Shown here: one piece after another, positions 9,051-17,807 of the stretch | Layout: each line of letters begins with the position of its first letter | Numbering within the stretch: position 1 is the first letter of the stretch | Assembly: GCF_014650055.1 (NCBI RefSeq) | Contig: NZ_BMUF01000001.1 | Span: forward strand, 62,001-126,000 | DNA length: 64,000 nt | Direction: 5' to 3' | From: Streptomyces malachitofuscus | GTDB taxonomy: Bacteria > Actinomycetota > Actinomycetes > Streptomycetales > Streptomycetaceae | Notes under the pieces: model-generated | The model's input: only the letters and a program-made list of their open reading frames with translations | Database searches by the model: none | What the model was told of the DNA's origin: nothing | Program-made: the position numbers and the translations under genes

Positions 9051-11410
9051 GCGACGGGAAGGAGGGCGCCGGCGGAGCGCTGCTCCTCGGGGTGCGGCAC
9101 CACGGTCCCGGGTCGGCGCGGGCGGTGCGGGCCGTGCTGGAGGAGGCCCGGCCGGGTGTGGTGCTGATCGAGGGCCCGCCGGAGGCGGACGCGCTGGTCC
9201 CGCTCGCCGCCGAGGAGGACATGCGGCCGCCGGTCGCCCTGCTCGCCCACGCGGTGGACGAGCCCGGCCGTTCGGCCTTCTGGCCGCTGGCCGGGTTCTC
9301 CCCGGAGTGGGCCGCGATCCGCTGGGCGGTGGAGCACGGCGTCCCGGCCCGCTTCATCGACCTGCCCGCCGCGCACACACTGGCCTGGGAGAGGGACGAT
9401 GAGGACGAAGGCGAGGACGGTGGGACCGAGCCCGCGGCCGGTGCGGGCGACCCGGCGGGCACCGACGTGCGGGTCGATCCACTGGGGGTGCTGGCCGCGG
9501 CCGCCGGGTACGACGACGCCGAGCGCTGGTGGGAGGACGTCGTCGAGCACCGGGGCGTCGGGAAGGGGGACCCGGTGGCGCCCTTCACCGCGCTCGAGGA
9601 GGCCATGACCGCGCTCCGGGAGGAGTACGGCAGCGGGGGACACGAGCGGGACCTGGTGCGCGAAGCCCATATGCGGCTGCGGATCCGCGCGGCGCAACGG
9701 GAGTGCGGGAACGGCGTGGCCGTCGTGTGCGGGGCCTGGCACGTGCCCGCGCTCCGGCGGAGGACCACCGTCGCCGCCGACCGGGCCTTGCTGAAGGGGC
9801 TGCCCAAGGTGAGGACCGACATGACCTGGGTGCCCTGGACCCACCGCAGGCTCTCCCGGGCGAGCGGCTACGGCGCGGGCATCGACTCCCCCGGCTGGTA
9901 CGGGCATCTGTTCGACGCCCCGGACCGGCCGGTGGAACGGTGGCTGACCAAGGTGGCGGGGCTGCTGCGGGCCGAGGACATGATCGTGTCGTCCGCGCAC
10001 GTCATCGAGGCCGTGCGGCTGGCGGAGACCCTGGCGGCGATGCGCGGGCGGCCGCTGCCCGGGCTGAGCGAGACGACCGACGCGGTGCGGGCGGTGATGT
10101 GCGAGGGCTCCGACGTGCCGCTGGCACTGGTGCACGACCGGCTGGTCGTCGGCGACGTCCTGGGGGAGGTGCCGGCCACCGCGCCCGCCGTGCCGCTGCA
10201 GCGGGATCTCACGCGGATCCAGCGCCGGCTGCGGCTGAGACCGGAGGCGGCCGAGCGGGAGCTGGAGCTCGACCTGCGCAAGGAGACCGACGCCGAGCGC
10301 AGCAGACTGCTGCACCGGCTGCGGCTGCTCGGCATCGGCTGGGGCGAGCCCGCCGTCTCACGCGGCAGCACGGGGACGTTCCGCGAGACGTGGCGGCTGC
10401 GCTGGGAGCCGGAGCTGTCCGTGCGGGTCGCCGAGGCCGGGGTGTGGGGGACGACCGTCCTCGCCGCCGCGACGGCCAGGGCCGAGGCGGACGCCGTCAC
10501 CGCGCGGGGCCTCGCGGAGGTCACCGGGCTCGCCGAGCACTGCCTGCTGGCGGGGCTGTCCGAGGCGCTGCCCACGGTGATGCGGATCCTGGCCGACCGC
10601 GCGGCCCTCGACGCCGACGTCGGCCACCTCGCCCAGGCGCTGCCCGCCCTGGTCCGCTCACTGCGCTACGGCGACGTCCGGGGCACGGACACCGCGTCGC
10701 TGGCCGGGGTCGCCGCCGGTCTCGCCGAGCGGGTCTTCGTCGGACTGCCCCCGGCCTGCGCCGCACTGGACGCCGACGCGGCCGAGGAGATGCGGGGCCA
10801 CGTCGACGCGGTGCACGGGGCGGTGGGCCTCCTCGGCGACGCCCCCGCAGCGGGCCACGGGCAACTGCGCGGCCGCTGGCAGTCGGTGCTGCGGACGCTG
10901 GCCGCCCGGGACACCGTGCCGGGCGTCGTACGGGGGCGCTCCGTGCGGCTGCTGCTGGACGACGGGGGGCTGGCGCGGGACGAGGCGGCGCGGCTCATGG
11001 GGCTCGTGCTGTCGCCGGGCACACCGCCGGCGGACGCGGCCGCGTGGATCGAGGGGTTCGTCGGCGGCGGCCCGGGCGGCGGGCTGCTGCTGGTCCACGA
11101 CGAGCGGCTGCTCGGGCTGGTCGACGCGTGGCTGACGGGCGTACCGGCGGAGGCGTTCACCGATGTACTGCCGCTGCTGCGGCGGACGTTCTCCGCCTAC
11201 GAGCCGGGGGTGCGCCGCACCCTCGGCGAGCTGGTCCGGCGCGGACCGGGGACCCGCGGGAGCGCGCTCGCGGTGTCCGGCCTGCCCGGCTTCGGGCCCG
11301 GCCTCGACATCGGGCGCGCGGACGCCGTGCTGCCGGTCGTGCGGCTGCTGCTGGGCCCGCACGGCAACGAGAAGACGGCGGACGCCGGACCGGCGGGGGC
11401 GACGGCATGA
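9047..11410 (+). CDS. DUF5682 family protein, TIKI/TraB-like hydrolase fold suspected
   Basis: Large soluble protein of 787 aa, middle gene of the MoxR operon. The N-terminus contains GVRHHGPGSARAV, then PGVVLIEGPPEAD, and about 200 residues further on VAVVCGAWHVPAL. This spacing of a GxxH, a hhhIEGP and a late GAxH element resembles the TraB/TIKI and EreA/ChaN-like hydrolases. That reading is my inference; the family itself is of unknown function. An acidic linker (DDEDEGEDGG) lies between the blocks. The C-terminal half is Ala/Leu/Arg-rich and helical. Start overlaps the MoxR stop by 4 bp and its own stop overlaps an in-frame ATG of the VWA gene, so the three genes form a tight unit. Confidence 0.85.
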   Translation: MSDGKEGAGGALLLGVRHHGPGSARAVRAVLEEARPGVVLIEGPPEADALVPLAAEEDMRPPVALLAHAVDEPGRSAFWPLAGFSPEWAAIRWAVEHGVPARFIDLPAAHTLAWERDDEDEGEDGGTEPAAGAGDPAGTDVRVDPLGVLAAAAGYDDAERWWEDVVEHRGVGKGDPVAPFTALEEAMTALREEYGSGGHERDLVREAHMRLRIRAAQRECGNGVAVVCGAWHVPALRRRTTVAADRALLKGLPKVRTDMTWVPWTHRRLSRASGYGAGIDSPGWYGHLFDAPDRPVERWLTKVAGLLRAEDMIVSSAHVIEAVRLAETLAAMRGRPLPGLSETTDAVRAVMCEGSDVPLALVHDRLVVGDVLGEVPATAPAVPLQRDLTRIQRRLRLRPEAAERELELDLRKETDAERSRLLHRLRLLGIGWGEPAVSRGSTGTFRETWRLRWEPELSVRVAEAGVWGTTVLAAATARAEADAVTARGLAEVTGLAEHCLLAGLSEALPTVMRILADRAALDADVGHLAQALPALVRSLRYGDVRGTDTASLAGVAAGLAERVFVGLPPACAALDADAAEEMRGHVDAVHGAVGLLGDAPAAGHGQLRGRWQSVLRTLAARDTVPGVVRGRSVRLLLDDGGLARDEAARLMGLVLSPGTPPADAAAWIEGFVGGGPGGGLLLVHDERLLGLVDAWLTGVPAEAFTDVLPLLRRTFSAYEPGVRRTLGELVRRGPGTRGSALAVSGLPGFGPGLDIGRADAVLPVVRLLLGPHGNEKTADAGPAGATA

Positions 11411-11439
11411 CGGGCACACGACCACCGGGGGAGGCGCCC

Positions 11440-12603
11440 ATGGCGGACGCGACGACCGACCCGGCGCAGGAGCGGCTGCGCAGATGGCGGCTCGTGCTCG
11501 GAGGGGACGCGGCCGACGGGACCGGCCGCGCCCTGTCCGGGCGGGACGCCGCGATGGACGGTGCGCTCACCGCGCTCTACGGAAAGGGGGACACACCGCA
11601 GGCGGGGCGGGACCGTTCGGCGGGGCTCGGGGCGTCGGCGCCGTCGGTGGCCCGCTGGCTCGGGGACATCCGGACCTACTTCCCCTCCTCCGTCGTCCAG
11701 GTCATGCAGCGCGACGCCATCGACCGGCTCGGGCTCGCCACGCTTCTGCTCGAACCGGAGATGCTGGAGGCGGTGGAGGCCGACGTCCACCTCGTCGGCA
11801 CCCTGCTGTCGCTCCACAAGGCCATGCCGGAAACCACGAAGGAGACGGCGCGGGCCGTCGTCCGCAAGGTCGTCGAGGACCTGGAGAAGCGGCTCGCCAC
11901 CCGCACCCGGGCCACCCTCACCGGCGCCCTGGACCGCAGTGCCCGCGTCAGCAGGCCCCGCCACCACGACATCGACTGGAACCGCACGATCGCGGCCAAC
12001 CTCAAGCACTACCTCCCCGAGCACCGGACGGTCGTGCCCGAGCGGCTCATCGGCTACGGGCACGCCTCGCGGTCGGTGAAGAAGGAAGTGGTCCTCTGCG
12101 TCGACCAGTCCGGGTCGATGGCGTCGTCCGTGGTGTACGCGTCGGTGTTCGGGGCGGTGCTCGCGTCGATGCGGTCGGTCGACACCCGGCTCGTCGTGTT
12201 CGACACGACGGTCGTCGACCTCACCGACCGGCTGGACGACCCCGTCGACGTGCTCTTCGGCACCCGGCTCGGCGGCGGTACGGACATCAACCGGGCGCTC
12301 GCGTACTGCCAGTCGCTGATCACCCGCCCGGCGGAGACGGTGGTCGTGCTGATCAGCGACCTCTATGAAGGGGGGATACGCGACGAGATGCTCAAGCGGG
12401 TGGCGGCGATGAAAGCGTCGGGCGTCGGGTTCGTGACGCTGCTCGCGCTGTCCGACGAGGGGGCGCCCGCCTACGACGGGGAGCATGCGGCGGCGCTCGC
12501 GGCGCTGGGCACACCGGCGTTCGCCTGCACGCCCGATCTGTTCCCGGAGGTGATGGCGGCGGCGATCGAGAAGCGGCCGCTGCCGATACCGGACGCGGGA
12601 TGA
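11440..12603 (+). CDS. VWA domain protein of the MoxR operon
   Basis: Protein of about 387 aa. The C-terminal half is a von Willebrand A domain with an intact MIDAS site: D222-x-S224-x-S226 (CVDQSGSM), T281 (GGGTDIN) and D307 (LISDLYEGG). The N-terminal half is helical and basic with no recognised motif. VWA proteins of this type are the usual partners of MoxR ATPases, so a metal-dependent assembly or substrate-recruiting role is likely. ATG 11440 has a strong GGGGGAGG five bases upstream; an alternative ATG at 11407 overlaps the DUF5682 stop (ATGA) and would add 11 residues. Confidence 0.88.
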   Translation: MADATTDPAQERLRRWRLVLGGDAADGTGRALSGRDAAMDGALTALYGKGDTPQAGRDRSAGLGASAPSVARWLGDIRTYFPSSVVQVMQRDAIDRLGLATLLLEPEMLEAVEADVHLVGTLLSLHKAMPETTKETARAVVRKVVEDLEKRLATRTRATLTGALDRSARVSRPRHHDIDWNRTIAANLKHYLPEHRTVVPERLIGYGHASRSVKKEVVLCVDQSGSMASSVVYASVFGAVLASMRSVDTRLVVFDTTVVDLTDRLDDPVDVLFGTRLGGGTDINRALAYCQSLITRPAETVVVLISDLYEGGIRDEMLKRVAAMKASGVGFVTLLALSDEGAPAYDGEHAAALAALGTPAFACTPDLFPEVMAAAIEKRPLPIPDAG

Positions 12604-12756
12604 CGAGGGCGGACTCGGGCCGGTAAAAACGGACATGACTACCCATCGGTAACAGAGGGCTTGCGCAACCGCGGGAGGTGCGTGCGAGGATCGGCGCTGT
12701 TCGATTTGGGCCGCTGCCGTGCCTCACTCGTCCCGCCGTCCGGGAGGAATCCCGCC

Positions 12757-13689
12757 TTGACCTGGTCCCCCGCCGTGTCCGATGCCGCACTGCGCGCGAT
12801 GCGCGTGCCGGCCGGACGGCGCGTGGTCCAGCTGGCGCTGCTGGCGGGCGCGGTGTTCGTGCTCGGCGTGCTGTGCGGGGAGCGGGCGCAAGCGGCGGAC
12901 GGTGCGCCGGTGCGCGAGGACTCCCCGGTCGCGGCGGCGGCCGACCTGCGGACTCCGCCCGGTTCGAACGCCGCCCGGTCCCTCGTCGACGCCCTCGCCG
13001 TGCCGCGCCAGGAGACCGCCGACCCGATCCGTCCGCTGACGGAGACGGTGGTCCGGTCCGTGGACGAGCGGGTCGTACGACCGGCCGGGGAGCTGGTGGG
13101 CACGGTGACCGACCGGCTCGGCCAGGCACCGGGAGGGCTTCCCGCCCTGCCCGGCCCGGAGCGGTCCGCGCCGCTGCCGGAGATCCCGGGGCTGCCCGGC
13201 GCCCCGGCGCACACCCTTCCCGAGCCGACCGCGCCCGGCCCGCAGCAGCCGTCCGCCCCGTCGGCCGAGGCACCTGACCCACCCGAAGCGCCCACTCCGG
13301 ACGCCTCCGACGGCCCCGACACCCCCGACGCCCCGGACGGACCCGCCCGCACCGCGGCCCCAGCCCACCACGGCCCGGCGCTCACCGGCGTCGGCGGAGT
13401 GACGCACGTCAGCCACGGGGGCCCGGGCGGCCACGGACGCGGTACCCCGGACCGTGACGGTGTGACGGCCGGAACGGCGCTCGCCCCCCACGCCCCCGCC
13501 GACGGCGGTTCCGGCGGAGCCGTGGGCAGCCGCTCGGCGGCGGACCACGGCACGCAGCGACACGGTGACGCGTGCGCCGTCCCCGCGTTCCACCGGCCCG
13601 CGCCCCGGCTCGTACCCGGCCCCGCCGAGCGCGCCGAGGCGACCGGGACGCAGGACCGGTGCCGGGACGTACCGGTCTCACCCGCCTAG
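12757..13689 (+). CDS. Pro/Ala-rich exported protein of unknown function
   Basis: Predicted exported or membrane-anchored protein of about 310 aa. After a basic start (RVPAGRRVVQ) comes a hydrophobic core (LALLAGAVFVLGVLC) ending at ERAQAADG, which looks like a signal peptide. The rest is Pro/Ala/Asp-rich with PEAPTPDASDGPDTPDAPDG-like low complexity and no recognisable domain. The TTG start at 12757 is preceded by GGGAGGAA at 8 nt spacing; longer frames begin at another TTG (12661) without a ribosome site. It stands alone between the VWA gene and the sucC leader region. I do not recognise the family. Confidence 0.6.
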   Translation: MTWSPAVSDAALRAMRVPAGRRVVQLALLAGAVFVLGVLCGERAQAADGAPVREDSPVAAAADLRTPPGSNAARSLVDALAVPRQETADPIRPLTETVVRSVDERVVRPAGELVGTVTDRLGQAPGGLPALPGPERSAPLPEIPGLPGAPAHTLPEPTAPGPQQPSAPSAEAPDPPEAPTPDASDGPDTPDAPDGPARTAAPAHHGPALTGVGGVTHVSHGGPGGHGRGTPDRDGVTAGTALAPHAPADGGSGGAVGSRSAADHGTQRHGDACAVPAFHRPAPRLVPGPAERAEATGTQDRCRDVPVSPA

Positions 13690-13956
13690 GGCGGCGCCTC
13701 GCTCGCGGCGGACGCGGGCGCGCGAGGGCGTGCGCAGGCATGCCTCCCGCGGCAGGCCTCACACCACGGCGGGCACGGCAGGCAGGACGAGAAACCCGGC
13801 GCGAGCCGCCGGGCCGATGCGAGCCGCCCGGCAGGAACCGGCCGGAACGCGCAGAAACCGCCGTGGACCACCCCCGCGCTCGGCCCGCGCACCCCACCCC
13901 ACCCCCCACCCGCTACTGACTCACGGGTAACAAAGGACTCCGTGGGGCATCAGGAC

Positions 13957-14035
13957 CCGGACAGCCGAAAGCCGTCGGCTCGTCCGGCCGCAACCTCGCG
14001 GAGGGGCGGCCGGCCCCCATTGGGGTGGGGGCCGG
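13957..14035 (+). other. Two adjacent strong hairpins, possible structured RNA
   Basis: First hairpin: CCGGAC-AGCCG (13957-13967), loop of 8, CGGCT, one bulged C, GTCCGG (13976-13987), an 11-bp stem. Second: CCGGCCCCC (14010-14018) with GGGGGCCGG (14027-14035), 9 bp. A third longer-range pairing joins CAACCCCGG near 14045 to CCGGGTTG near 14076. Together with the terminator-like stem at 14091 they form a run of stems typical of a leader RNA or small RNA. I could not match it to a known riboswitch class. Confidence 0.45.
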
Positions 14036-14090
14036 TCCACCCCGCAACCCCGGAAACCGGGCGTCCACCGCCCTTCCGGGTTGTTCGAAA

Positions 14091-14126
14091 GGGCCTCACC
14101 GGGTCAACCCCAGCCCGGTGAGGCCC
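14091..14126. terminator. Strong 13-bp hairpin, terminator-like
   Basis: GGGCCTCACCGGG (14091-14103) pairs perfectly with CCCGGTGAGGCCC (14114-14126) around a 10-nt loop. No T-run, as is common in streptomycetes. It is 400 bp beyond the upstream gene, so it more likely ends a separate transcript or attenuates one entering sucC. Confidence 0.6.
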
Positions 14127-14164
14127 CTCACCTCAGGCACGCCGTGCCAGAGAAGGCGGCATCA

Positions 14165-14180
14165 TGTGACAGGTATCACC
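14165..14180. promoter_or_regulatory. CRP-like palindrome upstream of sucC
   Basis: TGTGA-CAGGTA-TCACC matches the CRP-type TGTGA-N6-TCACA pattern at nine of ten fixed bases. It lies about 180 bp before the sucC start. Streptomyces does have a CRP, but whether it binds here is inference. Confidence 0.35.
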
Positions 14181-14360
14181 GCTCACGTGTGACCCGCGAT
14201 TTAGAGAGGTCACCCAAGCGGCGATAACCTGCGAGACGGACATGCCGCGCGCTCGGACACCGTGTGCGCCTCCCTTGTGACACAGCGGACGTCACGTTGC
14301 CCTTCGCGGCACGCCCACGCATCCAACGAACCGCGAGATCACTGATAGGGACGGAAGCGC

Positions 14361-15539
14361 GTGGACCTGTTCGAGTACCAGGCGAGGGACCTCTTCGCCA
14401 AGCACGATGTACCGGTGCTGGCCGGTGAAGTCATCGACACGCCTGAGGCGGCCCGCGCAGCCACTGAGCGTCTCGGTGGCAAGTCCGTCGTCAAGGCCCA
14501 GGTGAAGGTCGGCGGCCGTGGCAAGGCGGGCGGCGTCAAGCTCGCCGCCACCCCCGACGAGGCGGTCGAGCACGCGACCAACATCCTCGGCATGGACATC
14601 AAGGGCCACACGGTCCACAAGGTGATGATCGCCGAGACCGCCCCGGAGATCGTCGAGGAGTACTACGTCTCCTTCCTCCTCGACCGTGCCAACCGCACCT
14701 TCCTCTCCATCGCCTCCGTCGAGGGCGGCATGGAGATCGAGGAGGTGGCGGCCACCCGTCCGGAGGCCGTCGCCAAGACGCCGATCGACGCCAACGAGGG
14801 GGTGACCCCCGCCAAGGCCCGCGAGATCGTCGAGGCCGCGAACTTCCCGGCCGAGGTCGCCGACAAGGTCGCCGACGTCCTGGTCACCCTGTGGAAGACC
14901 TTCGTCGCCGAGGACGCGCTCCTCGTCGAGGTCAACCCGCTGGCCAAGGTCGCCTCCGGTGACGTCATCGCCCTGGACGGCAAGGTCTCCCTGGACGAGA
15001 ACGCCGAGTTCCGCCAGCCGGAGCACGAGGCCCTGCAGGACAAGGCCTCGGCCAACCCGCTCGAGGCGGCCGCCAAGGAGAAGAACCTCAACTACGTCAA
15101 GCTCGACGGTGAGGTCGGCATCATCGGCAACGGCGCGGGTCTCGTCATGAGCACCCTGGACGTCGTCGCCTACGCCGGTGAGGCCCACGGCGGCGTCAAG
15201 CCCGCCAACTTCCTCGACATCGGCGGTGGCGCCTCCGCCGCCGTCATGGCGAACGGCCTGGAGATCATCCTCGGCGACCCGGACGTCAAGTCCGTCTTCG
15301 TCAACGTCTTCGGCGGCATCACCGCCTGCGACGAGGTCGCCAACGGCATCGTGCAGGCGCTGCAGCTGCTGAAGGACAAGGGCGAGGAAGTCACCAAGCC
15401 CCTCGTCGTCCGTCTCGACGGCAACAACGCCGAGCTGGGTCGAAAGATCCTCTCCGACGCCAACCACCCGCTGGTGCAGCGCGTGGACACCATGGACGGC
15501 GCGGCCGACAAGGCCGCCGAGCTCGCGGCTGCGAAGTAA
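14361..15539 (+). CDS. sucC: Succinyl-CoA synthetase beta subunit
   Basis: ADP/GDP-forming succinate-CoA ligase beta subunit, 392 aa, full family length (E. coli SucC is 388). Acts in the TCA cycle with SucD. The N-terminal ATP-grasp domain begins [19 protein letters not shown] and includes [13 protein letters not shown] for nucleotide phosphate binding. The C-terminal CoA-ligase domain contains [10 protein letters not shown] and [16 protein letters not shown], the signature of the beta subunit. GTG start at 14361; upstream purine-rich GGGACGGAAG is a weak ribosome site. sucD follows after 21 bp in the same direction, a standard sucCD operon. Confidence 0.98.
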   Translation: MDLFEYQARDLFAKHDVPVLAGEVIDTPEAARAATERLGGKSVVKAQVKVGGRGKAGGVKLAATPDEAVEHATNILGMDIKGHTVHKVMIAETAPEIVEEYYVSFLLDRANRTFLSIASVEGGMEIEEVAATRPEAVAKTPIDANEGVTPAKAREIVEAANFPAEVADKVADVLVTLWKTFVAEDALLVEVNPLAKVASGDVIALDGKVSLDENAEFRQPEHEALQDKASANPLEAAAKEKNLNYVKLDGEVGIIGNGAGLVMSTLDVVAYAGEAHGGVKPANFLDIGGGASAAVMANGLEIILGDPDVKSVFVNVFGGITACDEVANGIVQALQLLKDKGEEVTKPLVVRLDGNNAELGRKILSDANHPLVQRVDTMDGAADKAAELAAAK

Positions 15540-15560
15540 GGAAGAGGGACTCAGACAGCC

Positions 15561-16445
15561 ATGGCTATCTTCCTCAACAAGGACTCCAAGGTCATCGTCC
15601 AGGGCATGACCGGTGCCACGGGCATGAAGCACACCAAGCTCATGCTGGCCGACGGCACGAACATCGTCGGCGGCGTGAACCCGCGCAAGGCCGGCACCTC
15701 CGTCGACATCGACGGCAACGAGATCCCGGTCTTCGGCACCGTCGCCGAGGCAATGGAGAAGACGGGCGCCAACGTGTCCGTCCTCTTCGTGCCGCCGGCC
15801 TTCGCCAAGGCCGCCGTCGTCGAGGCCATCGACGCCGAGATCCCGCTCGCGGTCGTCATCACCGAGGGCATCGCGGTGCACGACTCCGCCGCCTTCTACG
15901 CGTACGCCGTGGAGAAGGGCAACAAGACCCGGATCATCGGCCCGAACTGCCCGGGTCTGATCACCCCCGGCCAGTCGAACGCCGGCATCATCCCGGGCGA
16001 CATCACCAAGCCCGGCCGCATCGGCCTGGTGTCGAAGTCCGGCACGCTCACGTACCAGATGATGTACGAGCTGCGGGACATCGGCTTCTCCTCCGCCGTC
16101 GGCATCGGTGGCGACCCGGTCATCGGCACCACGCACATCGACGCGCTCGCCGCGTTCGAGGCCGACCCCGACACCGACCTGATCGTGATGATCGGTGAGA
16201 TCGGCGGCGACGCCGAGGAGCGGGCCGCGGCCTTCATCAAGGAGAACGTGAAGAAGCCGGTCGTCGGCTACGTCGCGGGCTTCACCGCGCCCGAGGGCAA
16301 GACCATGGGCCACGCCGGCGCCATCGTCTCCGGCTCCTCCGGCACGGCCGCCGCGAAGAAGGAGGCCCTCGAGGCCGCCGGCGTCAAGGTCGGCAAGACG
16401 CCGACCGAGACGGCGAAGCTGGCCCGCGCGATCCTCGCCGGCTGA
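15561..16445 (+). CDS. sucD: Succinyl-CoA synthetase alpha subunit
   Basis: Alpha subunit, 294 aa, usual length. N-terminal CoA-binding Rossmann domain with [25 protein letters not shown] and [11 protein letters not shown] are conserved family blocks. The phosphohistidine that carries phosphate between subunits is H251 in [12 protein letters not shown]. Ribosome site AGAGGGA lies about 13 nt before the ATG, with sucC just upstream. A strong hairpin terminator follows the stop codon. Confidence 0.98.
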   Translation: MAIFLNKDSKVIVQGMTGATGMKHTKLMLADGTNIVGGVNPRKAGTSVDIDGNEIPVFGTVAEAMEKTGANVSVLFVPPAFAKAAVVEAIDAEIPLAVVITEGIAVHDSAAFYAYAVEKGNKTRIIGPNCPGLITPGQSNAGIIPGDITKPGRIGLVSKSGTLTYQMMYELRDIGFSSAVGIGGDPVIGTTHIDALAAFEADPDTDLIVMIGEIGGDAEERAAAFIKENVKKPVVGYVAGFTAPEGKTMGHAGAIVSGSSGTAAAKKEALEAAGVKVGKTPTETAKLARAILAG

Positions 16446-16476
16446 GCCGGGTCACTCGCGCGGAGCACGGCACGGC

Positions 16477-16508
16477 CGGGCCCGTTCCCCGCAGGGGGGA
16501 CGGGCCCG
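16477..16508. terminator. Bidirectional terminator after sucCD
   Basis: CGGGCCCGTTCCCC (16477-16490) pairs with GGGGGACGGGCCCG (16495-16508), 14 bp with one T.G pair and a GCAG loop, placed between convergent genes. Confidence 0.8.
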
Positions 16509-16526
16509 CCGTCGTCGGGGGCGGGG

Positions 16527-17711
16527 TCACCGCGCCTGCGGCATCAGCCGTTCTCGTCCTCCCGGCAGCTGCTCCCGCAGCTTGGCGCGCAGCTCCCGCT
16601 CCTCCTCCGACAGGGGGCCGGGTGCCACACGCGGCGGCACGCCCTGGACCGTCTCGCCCGGCGGCACCGGCGGCTCGTACCGGGTGGGGGACGTGTGCAG
16701 GGTGAGAGCCGTGGTGCCGATCAGGGTGACGGTGAAAGCGATGGCCGCCCGGGTCCAGAAGCGCGCCCGGCGCTCGCTGCCGCCCCGCACCGCGGGTGGC
16801 TCGGCCGCCCGCAGCCGTCCGGTGGACGCGAGTTCGGCCAGCCGCTGGTGCAGTTCCCGCGGGTCCGACAGTTCCGGCAGCCGGGCGGCGACGGTCTCCC
16901 GTGCGTGCATCAGCCGGCCGGCCGCCGCCCGGGTGGTGGCCTCCGTCTCCGCCGCCGTCTCCGGCAGGCCCAGGCCGACCCCGTCGTACAGCAGAAGCGT
17001 GCGGCGGTACGGCGGCGGCAGGCGCAGCAGGGCGTCGAGGAGCGTGCGGTCGTCCTCGTCGGGGGGCGGCGGTTCGGGCTGCCGGTGGCGGCGGCGGAAC
17101 CGGTGCCACGGGGACAGCGCCCACTCGTGGGCCGCGGCGCGCACCCAGCCGGCCGGGTCCGGGTCGCGGGCCACCTCGGGCCAGCGGTCCCAGGCCAGCT
17201 GGAAGGCGCGCTCCACGGACTCGCGGGCGAGGTCGCGGCGGCCGCTGAGCAGATACGTCTGCCGGACGAGCGCGGGAGCGCAGAAGGAGTACAGGGCGTC
17301 GAAGGCCTGAGCCGGCGTCAGCCCGGCACCGTCGTCCCGTGGCGCCGGAGCCGGCGGGGGCGCCGGCGCGAACCCGGAGGGCTCCGGCGTGACCGCCGTG
17401 CGGCCGCCACCCGGCTGGTCCAGACACACCGTCACCACCGCTGGGGCCTCCTGTTGCTGACGACTCGGTACGGACATCCCGGCTCCGGCGTCCGGGAACC
17501 CTTCCGCCGCCTCGGCCAGACCGGCCAGCAGCTGCGCGTACGCCTCCCGGTTCCGGCCGCGCGGTGTGCTGCGGCCGGCCTCCCACGAACGCACCGTGTC
17601 GGGCCGTACGCCGACCCGCTCGGCGAGCTGAGCACGCGTCAGCGCGTGTGCCTCGCGCAGACGTCGGCGTTCCTTGGGCGGGGGGAGTGGGGTGGCGGGG
17701 CTCCGTGTCAC
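16527..17711 (-). CDS. XRE helix-turn-helix / ECF-sigma-like fusion with C-terminal membrane segment
   Basis: Protein of about 394 aa with an unusual layout. Residues ~10-60 form an XRE-type helix-turn-helix (LREAHALTRAQLAERVGVRP then TVRSWEAGR). Residues ~120-290 look like ECF sigma regions 2 and 4: AFDALYSFCAPALVRQTYLL, ARESVERAFQLAWDRWPEV, and LLRLPPPYRRTLLLYDGVGL followed by a region-4-like helix pair. A single membrane helix (ARFWTRAAIAFTVTLIGTTA) lies near the C-terminus. GTG 17711 has GGAGGGG 8 nt upstream. Divergent from perM across 96 bp that contain AT-rich AATATACGTTTATGTAC. Target genes unknown; it could be a degenerate sigma acting as regulator rather than a true sigma factor. 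Confidence 0.75.
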   Translation of the reverse strand: MTRSPATPLPPPKERRRLREAHALTRAQLAERVGVRPDTVRSWEAGRSTPRGRNREAYAQLLAGLAEAAEGFPDAGAGMSVPSRQQQEAPAVVTVCLDQPGGGRTAVTPEPSGFAPAPPPAPAPRDDGAGLTPAQAFDALYSFCAPALVRQTYLLSGRRDLARESVERAFQLAWDRWPEVARDPDPAGWVRAAAHEWALSPWHRFRRRHRQPEPPPPDEDDRTLLDALLRLPPPYRRTLLLYDGVGLGLPETAAETEATTRAAAGRLMHARETVAARLPELSDPRELHQRLAELASTGRLRAAEPPAVRGGSERRARFWTRAAIAFTVTLIGTTALTLHTSPTRYEPPVPPGETVQGVPPRVAPGPLSEEERELRAKLREQLPGGRERLMPQAR

Positions 17712-17807
17712 TGGACGCCCCTCCGTACGGAAAAGTACATAAACGTATATTGAGCGACACAGCCGGGCTTCGCCCGTTACACCGGGAAAGCGCGTGTCGT
17801 TGGGAGC

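Larger units (their letters stand above)
13690..14360. other. 671-bp structured intergenic region before sucC
   Basis: No credible gene. Its first ~230 bp are GC-rich without structure I could pair. From 13957 on it holds a series of strong hairpins (listed separately), then a stretch 14165-14360 that must contain the sucCD promoter, including TGTGACAGGTATCACC and TTGTGACACAGCGGACGTCAC. Overlapping ORFs here are GC-bias artefacts. Confidence 0.6.

Noticed and set aside
9529..11406. Upstream 5' extension of the VWA frame across DUF5682
   Set aside because: The extension lies out of frame inside DUF5682 and is Arg/Gly/Ala-rich nonsense; the real VWA start has its own ribosome site at 11427-11434.
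13690..13919. Short Arg/Pro-rich ORFs on both strands
   Set aside because: No ribosome site, no domain and biased composition; they look like GC-rich non-coding sequence.
13920..14130. Known riboswitch (c-di-AMP, cobalamin or SAM) upstream of sucC
   Set aside because: Stems are strong but the conserved core sequences of those classes were not found, so it is left unclassified.
14292..16313. 673-codon open frame antisense to sucCD
   Set aside because: Mirror of the strong G/C third-base bias; product is Val/Asp/Gly-rich repeats without domain, while the plus strand is unmistakable sucCD.
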